Source of the DNA: Albugo candida
Taxonomy: Eukaryota > Oomycota > Peronosporomycetes > Albuginales > Albuginaceae
Direction: 5' to 3'
Length of the DNA: 64,000 nt
Assembly (NCBI GenBank): GCA_905220665.1
Contig: CAJNAR010000166.1
Coordinates: 62,001 to 126,000 of the forward strand
Shown here: positions 33,043-42,970 of the stretch, one piece after another
Position numbering within the stretch: the stretch's first letter is position 1
Layout: the number at the start of each line of letters is the position of its first letter
Position numbers and translations under genes: made by a program
Notes under the pieces: generated by a model
Seen by the model: only the letters and a program-made list of their open reading frames with translations
Told to the model about the DNA's origin: nothing
Databases searched by the model: none

Positions 33043-34540
33043 GTGTTGAAATTACCAGATCATACCAAACGATTCATTGTGACAACGGATGCCTCTGGCT
33101 ATTGTGTTGGTGGTGTTCTTTCTCAGCTTCATTCTGGTGGCGATCATCCCATTGCATTCTTTAACAAGAAGCTGGGGATTCATGAGCTTAATTGGCCGAC
33201 ACATGAAAAAGAACTTTTTGCAATCAAGCTTGCAATGGAAAAGTGGCGCAATTATCTTTATGGTCGTGAATTTGACATCTACACTGACAACACGGCATGC
33301 AAATGGTTTCTGCATCATCCAAAAGTTTCGCCAAAGCTGGCTCGATATTTGACATTCTTTTCGCAATTTACATTCAAGCTGCATCACGTTCAAGGTCATT
33401 TGAATGTGGTAGCCGATACTTTATCACGTCAAGGTTCCGAATTGTCAGCGGCACGGGATGCTATCAGCGACTTTAATGTCGGTTATTTGACGCTTGCTAA
33501 TGGAGATATACATGGAAAATCCAGTACGTTGCGTTCTATAAGCGCTACCGAGCCTTCTCCTAGGACTGTTAATGTGACACAAGAATCTCACAATTGGAGC
33601 TCGCTTGCTTGGTCAAATTCGTTTTGTAAGGAATTTGCGAGTGGATATCGTACTTGTCCAGATGATGTCGAACACTTCAAACGTCCAGACTCACTATATG
33701 TAAAACACCAAGGTTTGCTTTACTTCAAGTCACAAATGATGATGCGTGTGTGTGTACCAAGCACACAAGATAATTATCTTCGAACTTCTATCATCTCATG
33801 CTTCATGACTCCAACATTGCCGCACATCCTGGTGCTCAACGAACATTTTTACGCATCGCTCAATGGTATCATTGGCCTACATTGAATCAAGACGTTCGAG
33901 ATTACGTACGGAGTTGTGAAACATGCACTCGCTGGAAACACAGCAACGCTCGCAAGAATGGAAAATGATTCCAATCCCGATTCCGGATGAATGTTGGTCA
34001 GTTATCTCTATGGATTTCATTACGGGATTACCGAAATCAAACGGATTTGATGCTATCATGACAGTTGTCGACAAATTGTCCAAACGGTCAAAATAACGGG
34101 CGTGCAATCGCAATGATGATGCCCATATGACAGCGAGTCATTTCTTTGATTGTGTCGTTCGTCATCATGGTCTACCATCGGTAATTATCAGCGATCGAGA
34201 TTCCAAGTTTGTTTCGAAGTTTTGGTCCTCTCTTGCTAAGCTGATGGGAATTTGTCTGCATATGACAACTTCATATCGGGCACAGGCCGACGGAAAAACG
34301 GAGCGTCAAAATCTGATTTTGGAAGACGCTCTACGCTGTATGATTTCGTATCATGGACGTGATTGGTCCGATTATTTAGGGACAATTGAATATGCTCATT
34401 CCACTCTCGTCAATGCATCAACTGGTATGTCACCTTTCAAAATTGATACTGGTGGCAAGGAACGCAATCCGTTGAATCCGCTAAGTACTCCTAGCGTCAC
34501 AACTCAAGTGCAACATGGAATCAAGAAATCATTGATCTAG
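33043..34540 (+). pseudogene. Chromovirus RNase H and integrase core, frame-broken
   Basis: 33043-33480 encodes RNase H: VTTDASGYCVGGVLSQ, then HEKELFAIKLAMEKWR, then IYTDNTACKW. 33800-33960 in shifted frames gives the integrase zinc-binding region (AAHPG, CETCTRW). The core follows with D in MDFITGLPK (about 34015), D in IISDRDSKF (about 34195) and E in KTERQNL (about 34300), so the DDE set is present. A stop lies near 34097 and another at 34540. It would insert the element copy into chromosomes. Confidence 0.9.
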
Positions 34541-34626
34541 CTACGAAACATTTGCTTCAGGCTCAGGATCGTCAAAAAAAGTACTAAGACAAAAAACGCA
34601 CTGAGATTACTTTCAAAATTGGAGAT

Positions 34627-35105
34627 TTGGTCATGTTGGATACTCGTCGCATTCCTGCGAAACATGTGACACAAGACATTGATGGAAAACGCGCCAAATT
34701 AGCTGCTCGCAAAGCTGGACCATTTCAAATTATTAAAATGTTCAACTCGAATGTTGCGCAATTGAAGCTTCCGCGGAGTATGAGTCGTTTGAACTCTACT
34801 TTCAATATTGACGTGCTGAGTCACTATGTGGGAAATCTACCGCGATTTTAAACTCGTCCGATTCCGAAATCATCCCGACTTATTTTTGACGAGGACAGTG
34901 GGGTGACACGATGCACATCATTGAACAACTTCTTCAGAAGCGTCAATTCAATCGTAAACCTGAATGGCTCGTGAAATGGCGTGGATTACTCGAGCACGAA
35001 GCTACATGGGAGCGGGAGAAAGATATTCGTCATTTTTCTCATTGGAATGTTCTCATCGCCGATTTCAAGAAGCGACAACGAGAAGTCAATTCCGGGAGGA
35101 TGTAA
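34627..35105 (+). pseudogene. Chromovirus integrase tail and chromodomain
   Basis: 34627-34851 has the GPY/F-type tail (DLVMLDTRRI, KAGPFQIIKMF, LKLPRSM, FNIDVLSHY). After a stop and about 60 bases, 34911-35105 is a chromodomain: IIEQLLQKR, EWLVKWRGL, EATWERE. In chromoviruses this domain is thought to steer integration to heterochromatin. Confidence 0.85.
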
Positions 35106-35284
35106 CAACCTCCATTGTACATGCATGCATAGTTCATATTTAGTTGGAGAACTGGATTAGTCAATCAGATAGGTGAACCAGGATTCTTTGATTGAAAAAT
35201 CTCACTTTCCAATTTTTAGCAAATAGAGCTCCGCCAGCTAATATCTTCCTTTGCTTCCTCCCCCTTCCTCCTGCCGGCGTTACA
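35101..35284 (+). repeat. 3' LTR
   Basis: Begins TGTAACAACCTCCATTG and ends CGGCGTTACA, aligned over its whole length with the 5' LTR. The chromodomain frame stops at the TAA that lies within its first five bases. Confidence 0.95.
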
Positions 35285-35289
35285 GCAAC

Positions 35290-38200
35290 GCAGTACAGCT
35301 ATGGGATAATTTTAGCTTGAGTAGACCACTCGATATACAGTACAGAAAAAATGTCTACAGGTATAGCTGGGAATTTGCCTATTCAGACTCGTCGGTAGGT
35401 AAACATAGAAAATCCTTATAAGAGAATAATTTCGGAACATGTGCGTTAGATATTGCGTTCTCGTTATGATTTCGCAACCATCACTTCATATGTTGCTTAC
35501 GTGAACAATATCTACTGTGATCACTACAAGCAGACTATAATCTCCGGATATTATAGCATTTGCAGATTGCACTACTACACCAGCTTTTTTGCATTCAGTA
35601 TAAGGCTGAACGGTACAACCATATTTTAGATCCCCATACGAGCTTGGTCAGATAAAAAGACACTTCAATGTCATCTTCAGTAAGAAGTAGCTTAGCAGAT
35701 GTCACAAGATACGTTTTGTATGTCAGGTATTCAAATGCCGTGTCTAGGACACTGAAGAAATCTTGTGAACTTTCTTCCCCTACGAAAAATCAGCACAAGT
35801 CTATATCGTCAAAAGCAGACCAAGCTTTCTCAGATGGAGTCGGCAATGGATTCTGAGAAAAGTTTCTTCTATCGGGCAATATCCGTAAAAGGAAATTTGG
35901 TTTGGGTCTGTTTTACACAAACGAAAGCTTCGACATTTCTAATCAAATGAACAGGTTCTTGAAGAAGCGATACCACATTTATATACATGCGTGCATTGGA
36001 AGGAGCAGCTACGCAATTAGTATGTACTCCTTTCACGTTACCAGCTGTTTAAGCAAAGCTTTACCAATGGTGAGACTGATTTTACCTTATCATTAGCTAG
36101 TTGAAGCCTTATTTTCTTTCGTTGACTGGAAGGCCACAAGCGAGTAGATAGTACCTTGTTGCACTCACTTGTGGAAATGGTGCTGGCAGCGACAAATCAT
36201 CACTTTATATTTTTGACCAATTTGCAAAGGTTGCAGCATTTGATCAACAAAAAGTCACCGATGACTAGCACATTCTTTGAAAGTTGATTGATGCGATTCA
36301 ATCTATTTCATACATGGGAGAAAAGTTCTTCAAGCTCTTGCACATATTGGCTACAAAAATTGCCACATTTTTTTAATCTGAGCATTTTATCTGCCTCCAA
36401 ATACTACATCTGAACTTCAACCCTGCGATACTGGTAATCATACTCCTCGGCGTTCTCTTTGAAGGAGCCTTTTCTTATAGTTGTAATGTTGGCACGAGGG
36501 CCAAATCTGCTGGCTTGATCGTAAGAATCTACCCGTGTACGAGCCTAATTGTTTGTAAGCTTTCACATTTTGTGAATCACCTTTCGAAGCTATGAAGACA
36601 CGATCCATGAAAAACATTAGAGCAGATCAATATAGCTTGTCCCTGAATACCCAGATGACCCCGACAGCTTGCACAAGGATTTAGAAATTCACTACGATTT
36701 TCTGCTTGAATTTCGCATAGTGCCCACTCGAGTCGAAATACTGAAGATACGGGAGAGCAATCTACCATTTCAGCATTTTTGTGTCATTATCATGTGCTTT
36801 TTTAGTCTCTATCGAGTCATCGCTGTTGACCGAGTGCCAATTTTCGATTCCTCATAGGACGAGGTCTCTGGAAAACTCGGCGCCGACTATTTTTTATTGA
36901 AAAATCATTTTCATTGCTGCAACTTTGACAACTCCAGTTTCTTCTGCCTCCGAGAACTAATTCATTTTGCATCCCATGATTATCACCAAGATTCTGAGAT
37001 CTTTTCATCATGTCGCAGATGCCAGATTCTGAAAAGTGATAGATGCGCATGGAGGCCGATGGATCGGATCCAGTGATCCTGCACAGATAGCATATAAGAA
37101 AACGTTATGCATGAGACTTCTCTATTCCTAGAGAGCAGCAGCATCTGTGCGCCACGGTGCGCTTGCTTGGCTGCAAAGATATATATTTTGGGAGAGTTGC
37201 CAAAAGAATAATCACACGAACATTTCATTGTGAATTCTGACATGAAAGATCACTTGGATTTTTTTATGTTTATATTTGTCGCTAATATTTGCGGAAGTCT
37301 TAACTCGTTGAACGCTTGGAAAGTCTTACCTCACCTAACGGCTCATCCTACCAAGTGACTGCTAAGAGTTTCGCATCCCTGTAGTAGCATTTCTGCATCA
37401 CGAGTGTTTTTCAATGTTTGTACTGTTGTGTCGAGAACTTTTTCATCTCGAGACGGATCTGTTTCCGCAAAACGCTAGCTTCTAGTGAGCATTGCTTTTC
37501 AGAAATTATTCGACAAATGTTGCAGAAACAGGCCAAAATCCACGGTAAAGAGTCGCTCTAATACGACATGTACGCGTCCGAACTATTTACGCAGCAAGGT
37601 AACAAAAATAAAGTCCCTTTGTTGAATTCCTCTACGTCGTGCGTTACGTCATCGCTTAGAATCTCAATGAGGTATAACGAGTGCTTCATCCTTCGAAATG
37701 TTTGTCTGATTACTTTGGAATTGTATCGATGCGATTTCAGGCGAGTCAAATTATTTTTAAGATCTGTATGTACAACAATGACTCTGTGCAGCGAGTCAAC
37801 TAGTTGTTCGAGGTATCCCGGCCCAAGCCCGGAAGCCTCTCATGAACCCGGCCCTCACCAACACAAAAGCGTCGGAATAGCAACCTGGGTAAAGAGCAGG
37901 ACAGCGGACTGTCTCTATTTCTTCTAGATTTTCAATGATGGAGATCTAGAAGATCGAAGGATGTAGAACCTTCGTGATCTAGGACGTTTCTTAGATTCGA
38001 GGGCTTTAAGAAGAAAGAGAACTGATTTTCGACTACGGAAGTCACTACAGTCTGTGATAAACAGCAATCGTATCACGCAATTGTGCATCAAAATCCCAAT
38101 AAAAGGAAGAATATTTAGATGGGCATCACGTACTCGTCTGTGTGAACACAAAAGTAAAAGTAAATTCCAAAGACCACTGGTCGACTTATTATGTAAAGGC

Positions 38201-38503
38201 AGTATTGATAGTGCACTAAAAAAAATGCCATTTCGATGAATGGCTCAGCAGTAGACATTCGGCAGCAACCGATTGGTTGGTAAGTGAAATTTTGAATGTG
38301 GTGTAAGGTGCGAGTGTCGTGATTTCTTCGTATCTCAATAACTGATTAGGATTTTGAAGTTCATGCAAACCGATCGTTCCGTCACGAGTACAGATACTGA
38401 GGTCAATTTTTCGATCTACTTTTTTTGGAATGTATACAGAAACGAGGTCGAGTTGGACAGAGTCGAGACAGTATAATTTCATCTATATCGATTACTACTA
38501 TTA
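35290..38503. other. No intact gene; RING-like fragment and short open segments
   Basis: On the minus strand 36577-36768 reads CASCRGHLG followed by LICSNVFHGSCLHSFER, which resembles part of a RING finger (the FHxxCLxxFER part is like RNF32), but no completing C-x2-C is in frame; probably a relic. Minus frame 38216-38482 (MKLYCLDSVQLDLV...) is 88 codons with no family match. Plus frame 35668-35856 is similar. An imperfect hairpin lies at about 37948-37983 (CTAGAAGATCGAAGG against CCTTCGTGATCTAG). Nothing else is supported. Confidence 0.4.
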
Positions 38504-39576
38504 GGGAATGGGGATTGCCATTTCTACCCAACTTGTTGCTATTTCCACCCACCACGTAACTTTCTGACCAATCAGATTACGGCGTTATTTTCACAAAAGT
38601 TTTTCTATTTGCAACCACTACGTGACTTTCTGACCAATCAGATTACGGAGATATTTCCACCCCACTGTTCCAAGATATGGCTGCAGTTTCACAGTCCTAC
38701 ATGCCGATTGGAGGTATTAGAACTCATAGTTGCACACCTTTCTATGATCCCACTTCTAGATCAGCCAACTTTCTCATGCTTTTCGTAGTACCTTGTCATT
38801 CGCAAGTACGCATTCACGGATCGCCATCATCTGTCGTCTGATTACTACATCTTGCGAGAAAGATTTGGAAGTTGTAAGTATGTTCGGTCTGAGAAATGGA
38901 CTGATATGGACAGTGATCTTTGCCATGTTTCTTCCAAGAGAAGCAAAAATTAAAGTGACTTGTAAATACATTTGTAACTTGCTTAAGCCGGTTCTCAAGC
39001 GCACAGACGCCCTGCGGTTGTAGTGTTATGGGATGGGATATCGTTTCCAAATGTTGTACGTAGCTGATTCAGTTAACCAATATAGTAGCAAATCGTGGAG
39101 CTCCAATCTCTTGTACTACTTCCCCTGTGTGTACAGACTTCTTGCAAGTCCGCTTTGCTTCGGTATGAGTATACTCGCAGCAGCTGCCAAATCGAATTTC
39201 GGCGCTTCAGACTGCCAAGAGATGTGAATAACTATCCTTGCTTTGGTTTCCTGATTTCGCCATGTCTCGTTGGCATATGCTTCAGCTCGGTTGGCATCTT
39301 TATACCGCTATACCGTTTGCATGCATCGCTCGCTTTCCGAAGTCCCCTGTGGTGCAATCGAGTCCACGTTTGCGAACGCTTTCTACCAGCCGAATTTCTT
39401 TATCCTTAAAGGGTACTATACATTATCTCTTACGGATGCGACACGGATAGCCGATTCTTCCTGGAGTCAGGCCGTTCATGGCAGATTAAATGCATCCAGG
39501 GTGGGTGGGTCTATCAATCAATACTTTTGATGGAAGTGCCCCTAGCATAAAAAAGTGGGTGGAAATAGCAATTACC
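38504..39576. mobile_element. Repeat D, copy 2
   Basis: Near-identical in most of its length to 16504-17345, including the direct repeat near the left end. The right end reads GGGTGGAAATAGCAATTACC, the complement of the GGTAATTGCTATTTCCACCC-type left end. It has about 220 extra bases (about 39065-39290). It is flanked by TTA on the left and TAA on the right, which may be a TWA-type duplication but is not proof. Its frames (39095-39409 and others) are not recognised. Confidence 0.7.
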
Positions 39577-39589
39577 TAACTTATAGACA

Positions 39590-40035
39590 TATTGCGATAT
39601 TGCTTAAATGATTTTGATCCAAGAGTTCTAAATGTTTCTAATTCAACGGAATGATTCTAGTACTGCTTATGTCGTCTGTTAAGCTCGCTGTTTTTGCTGA
39701 CTTGCTAACAGACATCAGCATCGTATTTCGTTATAGGTATACACAACCCTCCGAGCCGATTTGAGTGATCCAGACTCATAACAATGTGACACCCTGAGGG
39801 ATTGCGGTTGTCATTCTACAGAATGTGGAACGTCGCTGTAATAGCGAATAAAGCGTGCTAAAGAAGTGTATTTGCAAATTGATTTTCAGGTCAAAGTGAC
39901 CTCGCAGACTATACACTCACTGCCTTAGCCTCAAATAGACAGAAAGGTACAGGAGCGTATACGGTTATTAAGCAACAAGAAACGTCGAGTACTACATTGC
40001 TGCAGACAACCATCACTAAAATGATCTATTAATTT
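39590..40035. repeat. Diverged copy B of the old duplicated segment
   Basis: Similar with many changes to 45100-45580: CAACGGAAT block, TATGTC.TxTGT.AAGCT block, GACTTGC block, CATCAG.ATCGTA block, and later ACACTGCCTT and ACCATCACT. Together with copy A (about 15.0-15.4 kb) it covers what is contiguous at 44.6-45.6 kb. No intact reading frame. Confidence 0.45.
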
Positions 40036-40579
40036 CAGACCATGTGCGCTTGCCCTAACCTAGGGGTATTTAAATATATTAGAAAAGAGGCTACGTCCTC
40101 TCGTCTCGTTGAAAAAAAAAAAAAAAAACGGGTAAATTGTGTGTACAACCACCTCCTTCCTTCACCTTACCCCTACCATACATCTTCCGGAAATGCTTTT
40201 CCTAGTTCGGAGGTTACTACAGTGCAAGACACTTATAACCAGCACGTTTACTCGGTAGACAAGAATTCTTTCTCTTCACAGAGACGATCTAATGTAGAAA
40301 AAAGAATTCCATTATATCAAAGAACATACGCTACGCTGTAAGATAATGGAAGCCAATTCTTCGTAACTTCCTTTTTGTTGGACTAGTAGGGCTTCGAAAT
40401 ACGGCTAATTTCGACCATTTTCTATGGGACGAACGATATTTTGCCGCCCGAAAATCAATGATAATACAGAAAGAACTGTATAACATGCTGCTATTGGGAC
40501 TGACCTTTTTTATTAAGTATGTATGACAAGTTATCAATTAAGAAACAATCTCCGAAAGTATGGTCTTGTTAGTGTAGTA

Positions 40580-42507
40580 TTAAGCCGTGAGGCAGTTCAT
40601 GTCCATCAGAATTGAATTTGGTACGCGTCGGTGAAAACGGTACTTTTTGACGGCATATTGCGCAGCTTTACCACTTAACCATTTGCGGTTAACATCCAAA
40701 TACCGCTGAGATTTTTGATAGTAGTTCCTTATCTCGGGCAAACTGACCGAATCCAATTCTTTTGGCACCACGTCCCAGAGTCCACTCTATTAATAATTGC
40801 AGTGTTTTCGTGCGTACCGCTTGGAAGAGCCCCAAAAGTTCTCAATGAAGTTGAGTTCACAATGTAATTTTGGATAAAATATTAACATCTGGCCGGCACC
40901 AACAATAAGCTCTTCTAAGATGCGTTTCTGGAAAAGAAAGTCCGGATGATTTTCCATGATTTTTCTGGCACAGCAGTCCAGTTTGGTTGGAGAGCATTTC
41001 ACGCGACAGTCAAGTGTAAGGCCTGCACGCCAAAGTCCTCGTTCTTCAAGGACAAGTTTGATACCCTTTGCTTTGCCACGAAGTTTTTCAACTGCATGAT
41101 CTTCTGGAAAGACCATTCCTGGTAAATTCCATTTCCCCAAGTCGTTGTCGCATCAGATGTTGTTTGCCACCAGGGCCCAGGTTCACGCGGTTTGCACAGA
41201 GCGCATCGTCAGCAAAGGCAGCATGGCTGGTGGCATTGTCAAAGGCAAAGAGGGCCTGCATGCCTGGAAATTGTGCCTCAAAGATGGGGATTGCTCGATG
41301 CAGCACGTGGTTGTAGAGGTCTATTGCCTCCCACTATCCATCGTGCTGGATTCCAGGGTGCATGATCACACATGCTTGTTCTGGCAGCGTCGGAAACTAG
41401 TTCTCTTGGTACAGGGCGAGGTGTCCCGAAATTGGACAAAGGAAGTCACCGACATTAATAGATCTTCCTTGGTCTTTCTTGCGCAATGGTTGTTCTATAT
41501 CCGGCATCCAAAGGCGCTTCAAATCATCATTGACAGCAAACGTACTTTCATCATGGTTCACCAGAAGAAGTGGTTGAATGCTCGCTGCTGGCCATATTAC
41601 ATCATCTTGGTTTTTCTCGAAATTATTATCTTTTGCAAGGAAAACAGGCATGCGAGCATCAAGTTTATCTAATCTGGCCAAAAACTTTTGATTTGGCGAT
41701 ACTCAATAACATCTTCTCTTTCATGACCATCGATGTAAATCCCCTTCGCAACTTTGCGGTAGGTTATCTCTAAGGACTGTAGCCAGCGCGTCATCGTTCG
41801 TTCCGATATTTTGGGTAAGGAGTGTAGCCTAACTTGGGGGGATTGCTTCTGTCAAGGTTGCAATTTCGACATAGAACTTATTTGCACGGAGGTATTGCTG
41901 CAGGATAATGATAAAGTACTCGTCCTGAAGAAAACTTGATCGCTTGGCATGTTTCCCTTTCTTCGACTGAGGCAGAGACCCGTCTTTGATAAAAGTTCCG
42001 GCCCATGTCCGTATTGATCTAGAAAAGTAAACCCCTCTTCCTGCTGTATCTGAGATAAAGGAACTTGCCGCTTTCTTTTTTCCTATTTGTAGTAGTGGAA
42101 AGTACCCTAGTAGCGCTGCTTCACGCGCATGTGCTGCATTGTTCTTCCCGTTTGGCTTTCGATTTTAGTTTTCTCAGATTCTCAATTGTCAAACTGATAT
42201 CAGCTTTCGTCCACTCAGTACCCTCGTCTTCATCCGATTCATCATCCAAGTCTGCATCATTTTCGTTATCCACATCCACTTCAGCACCAGCTTCTGTAAA
42301 CATTGATGTCAGTGTCCAGTATTCAGTCAACGGTTTGGTGCCTCTCGCAGCATCCTTCAGCATCGCCTTCTTGCGCCTTTGTGTGCTTGACGAATTTCTC
42401 AGATACCGCATTGGTCGGTTGCTCTCGTTGGTTAGCACTGGGGGGACAGCTCTCTCAATATTCCCAATAATCATGTCATCATCTTCCACTTCATTTTCGT
42501 TCTCCAT
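40580..42507 (-). pseudogene. DDE-superfamily transposase of the type seen in rust fungi, frame-broken
   Basis: Read right to left. 42507-42121 is an acidic N-terminus (MENENEVEDDDMI...). 41681-41397 has VNHDESTFAVND and QGRSINVGDFLCP. 41306-41088 has ALFAFDNATSHAAFADDAL and NLGPGGKQHL. 41140-40790 has YPKLHCELNFIENFWG. 40771-40580 has the tail VSLPEIRNYYQK and KAAQYAVKKYRFHRR. The D, D and E candidates (HDES, FDN, NFIENFWG) are all present. I recognise this pattern from transposase-derived proteins common in rust fungi and other basidiomycetes, without being able to name the superfamily. Frame changes between blocks mean it is decayed. Terminal repeats were not found. Confidence 0.75.
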
Positions 42508-42727
42508 CTAATGTAGGCGCTGCTACATTAAAACTCATGCCCGTCATGTACTTCAATTTTTGCTTCTTGATCTCTGCAGCATGTATTGATGCCATGTACA
42601 AGTGTATCCTTTGTTTTTTTAGACGTGGCATGGCTACTTTGGGGAGCTATAAGTGCAAAAAATACGAAGGGCATTATGAACTTCTGAAGTGATATGGCAA
42701 TTGATTAACCTACCTACATACACTAGT

Positions 42728-42970
42728 CCTGATTGGCTAAAAACCGGTTATTTGCACGTTAGCAGTATAGGCTGCATGATATTTGGAATTTGAAATTTGG
42801 CCGCATAAATAGGGGGTGTTGGTTTTAAGTGTCTTGCACTATACTTTACGCCTGATTGGCTAACAAAACCGGTTATTTGCACGTTAGAAGTATAGGCTGC
42901 ATGATATTTGAAATTTGAAATTTGGCCGTATAAATAGGGGGTGTTGGTTATAAGTGTCTTGCACTATATA
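42728..42970. repeat. Tandem duplication, two copies of about 123 bases
   Basis: The unit beginning CCTGATTGGCTAA occurs at 42728 and again at 42851 with few changes. Each contains TATAAATAGGGGGTGTTGG and ends GTGTCTTGCACTATA. It lies about 220 bases upstream of the transposase N-terminus, so it may be part of that element's end. Confidence 0.85.

Larger units (their letters stand above)
30139..35289 (+). mobile_element. Ty3/gypsy chromovirus, full length with LTRs and target duplication
   Basis: The element is 30144-35284. LTRs are 183 and 184 bases, both TGTAA...TTACA, flanked by the 5-bp duplication GCAAC (30139-30143 and 35285-35289). The order gag, protease, RT, RNase H, integrase, chromodomain is that of chromoviruses. 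A purine stretch GGGAGGA lies just before the 3' LTR. The LTRs differ at about 11-13 positions by eye, and the coding part has several shifts and stops, so insertion was not recent and the copy is dead. No solo or second copy in the window. Confidence 0.95.

Noticed and set aside
37795..37870. GC-rich patch as an RNA gene
   Set aside because: No consistent secondary structure or known RNA motif could be drawn; it may simply be a foreign fragment.
40111..40130. A-run as a poly(A) tail of a retroposed gene
   Set aside because: No coding remnant precedes it on the plus strand and no flanking duplication was found.
41068..41672. Plus-strand frames of 82 and 175 codons
   Set aside because: They are shadows of the minus-strand transposase blocks.
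42065..42511. Plus-strand serine-rich frame of 148 codons
   Set aside because: It is the reverse reading of the acidic N-terminus of the minus-strand transposase.
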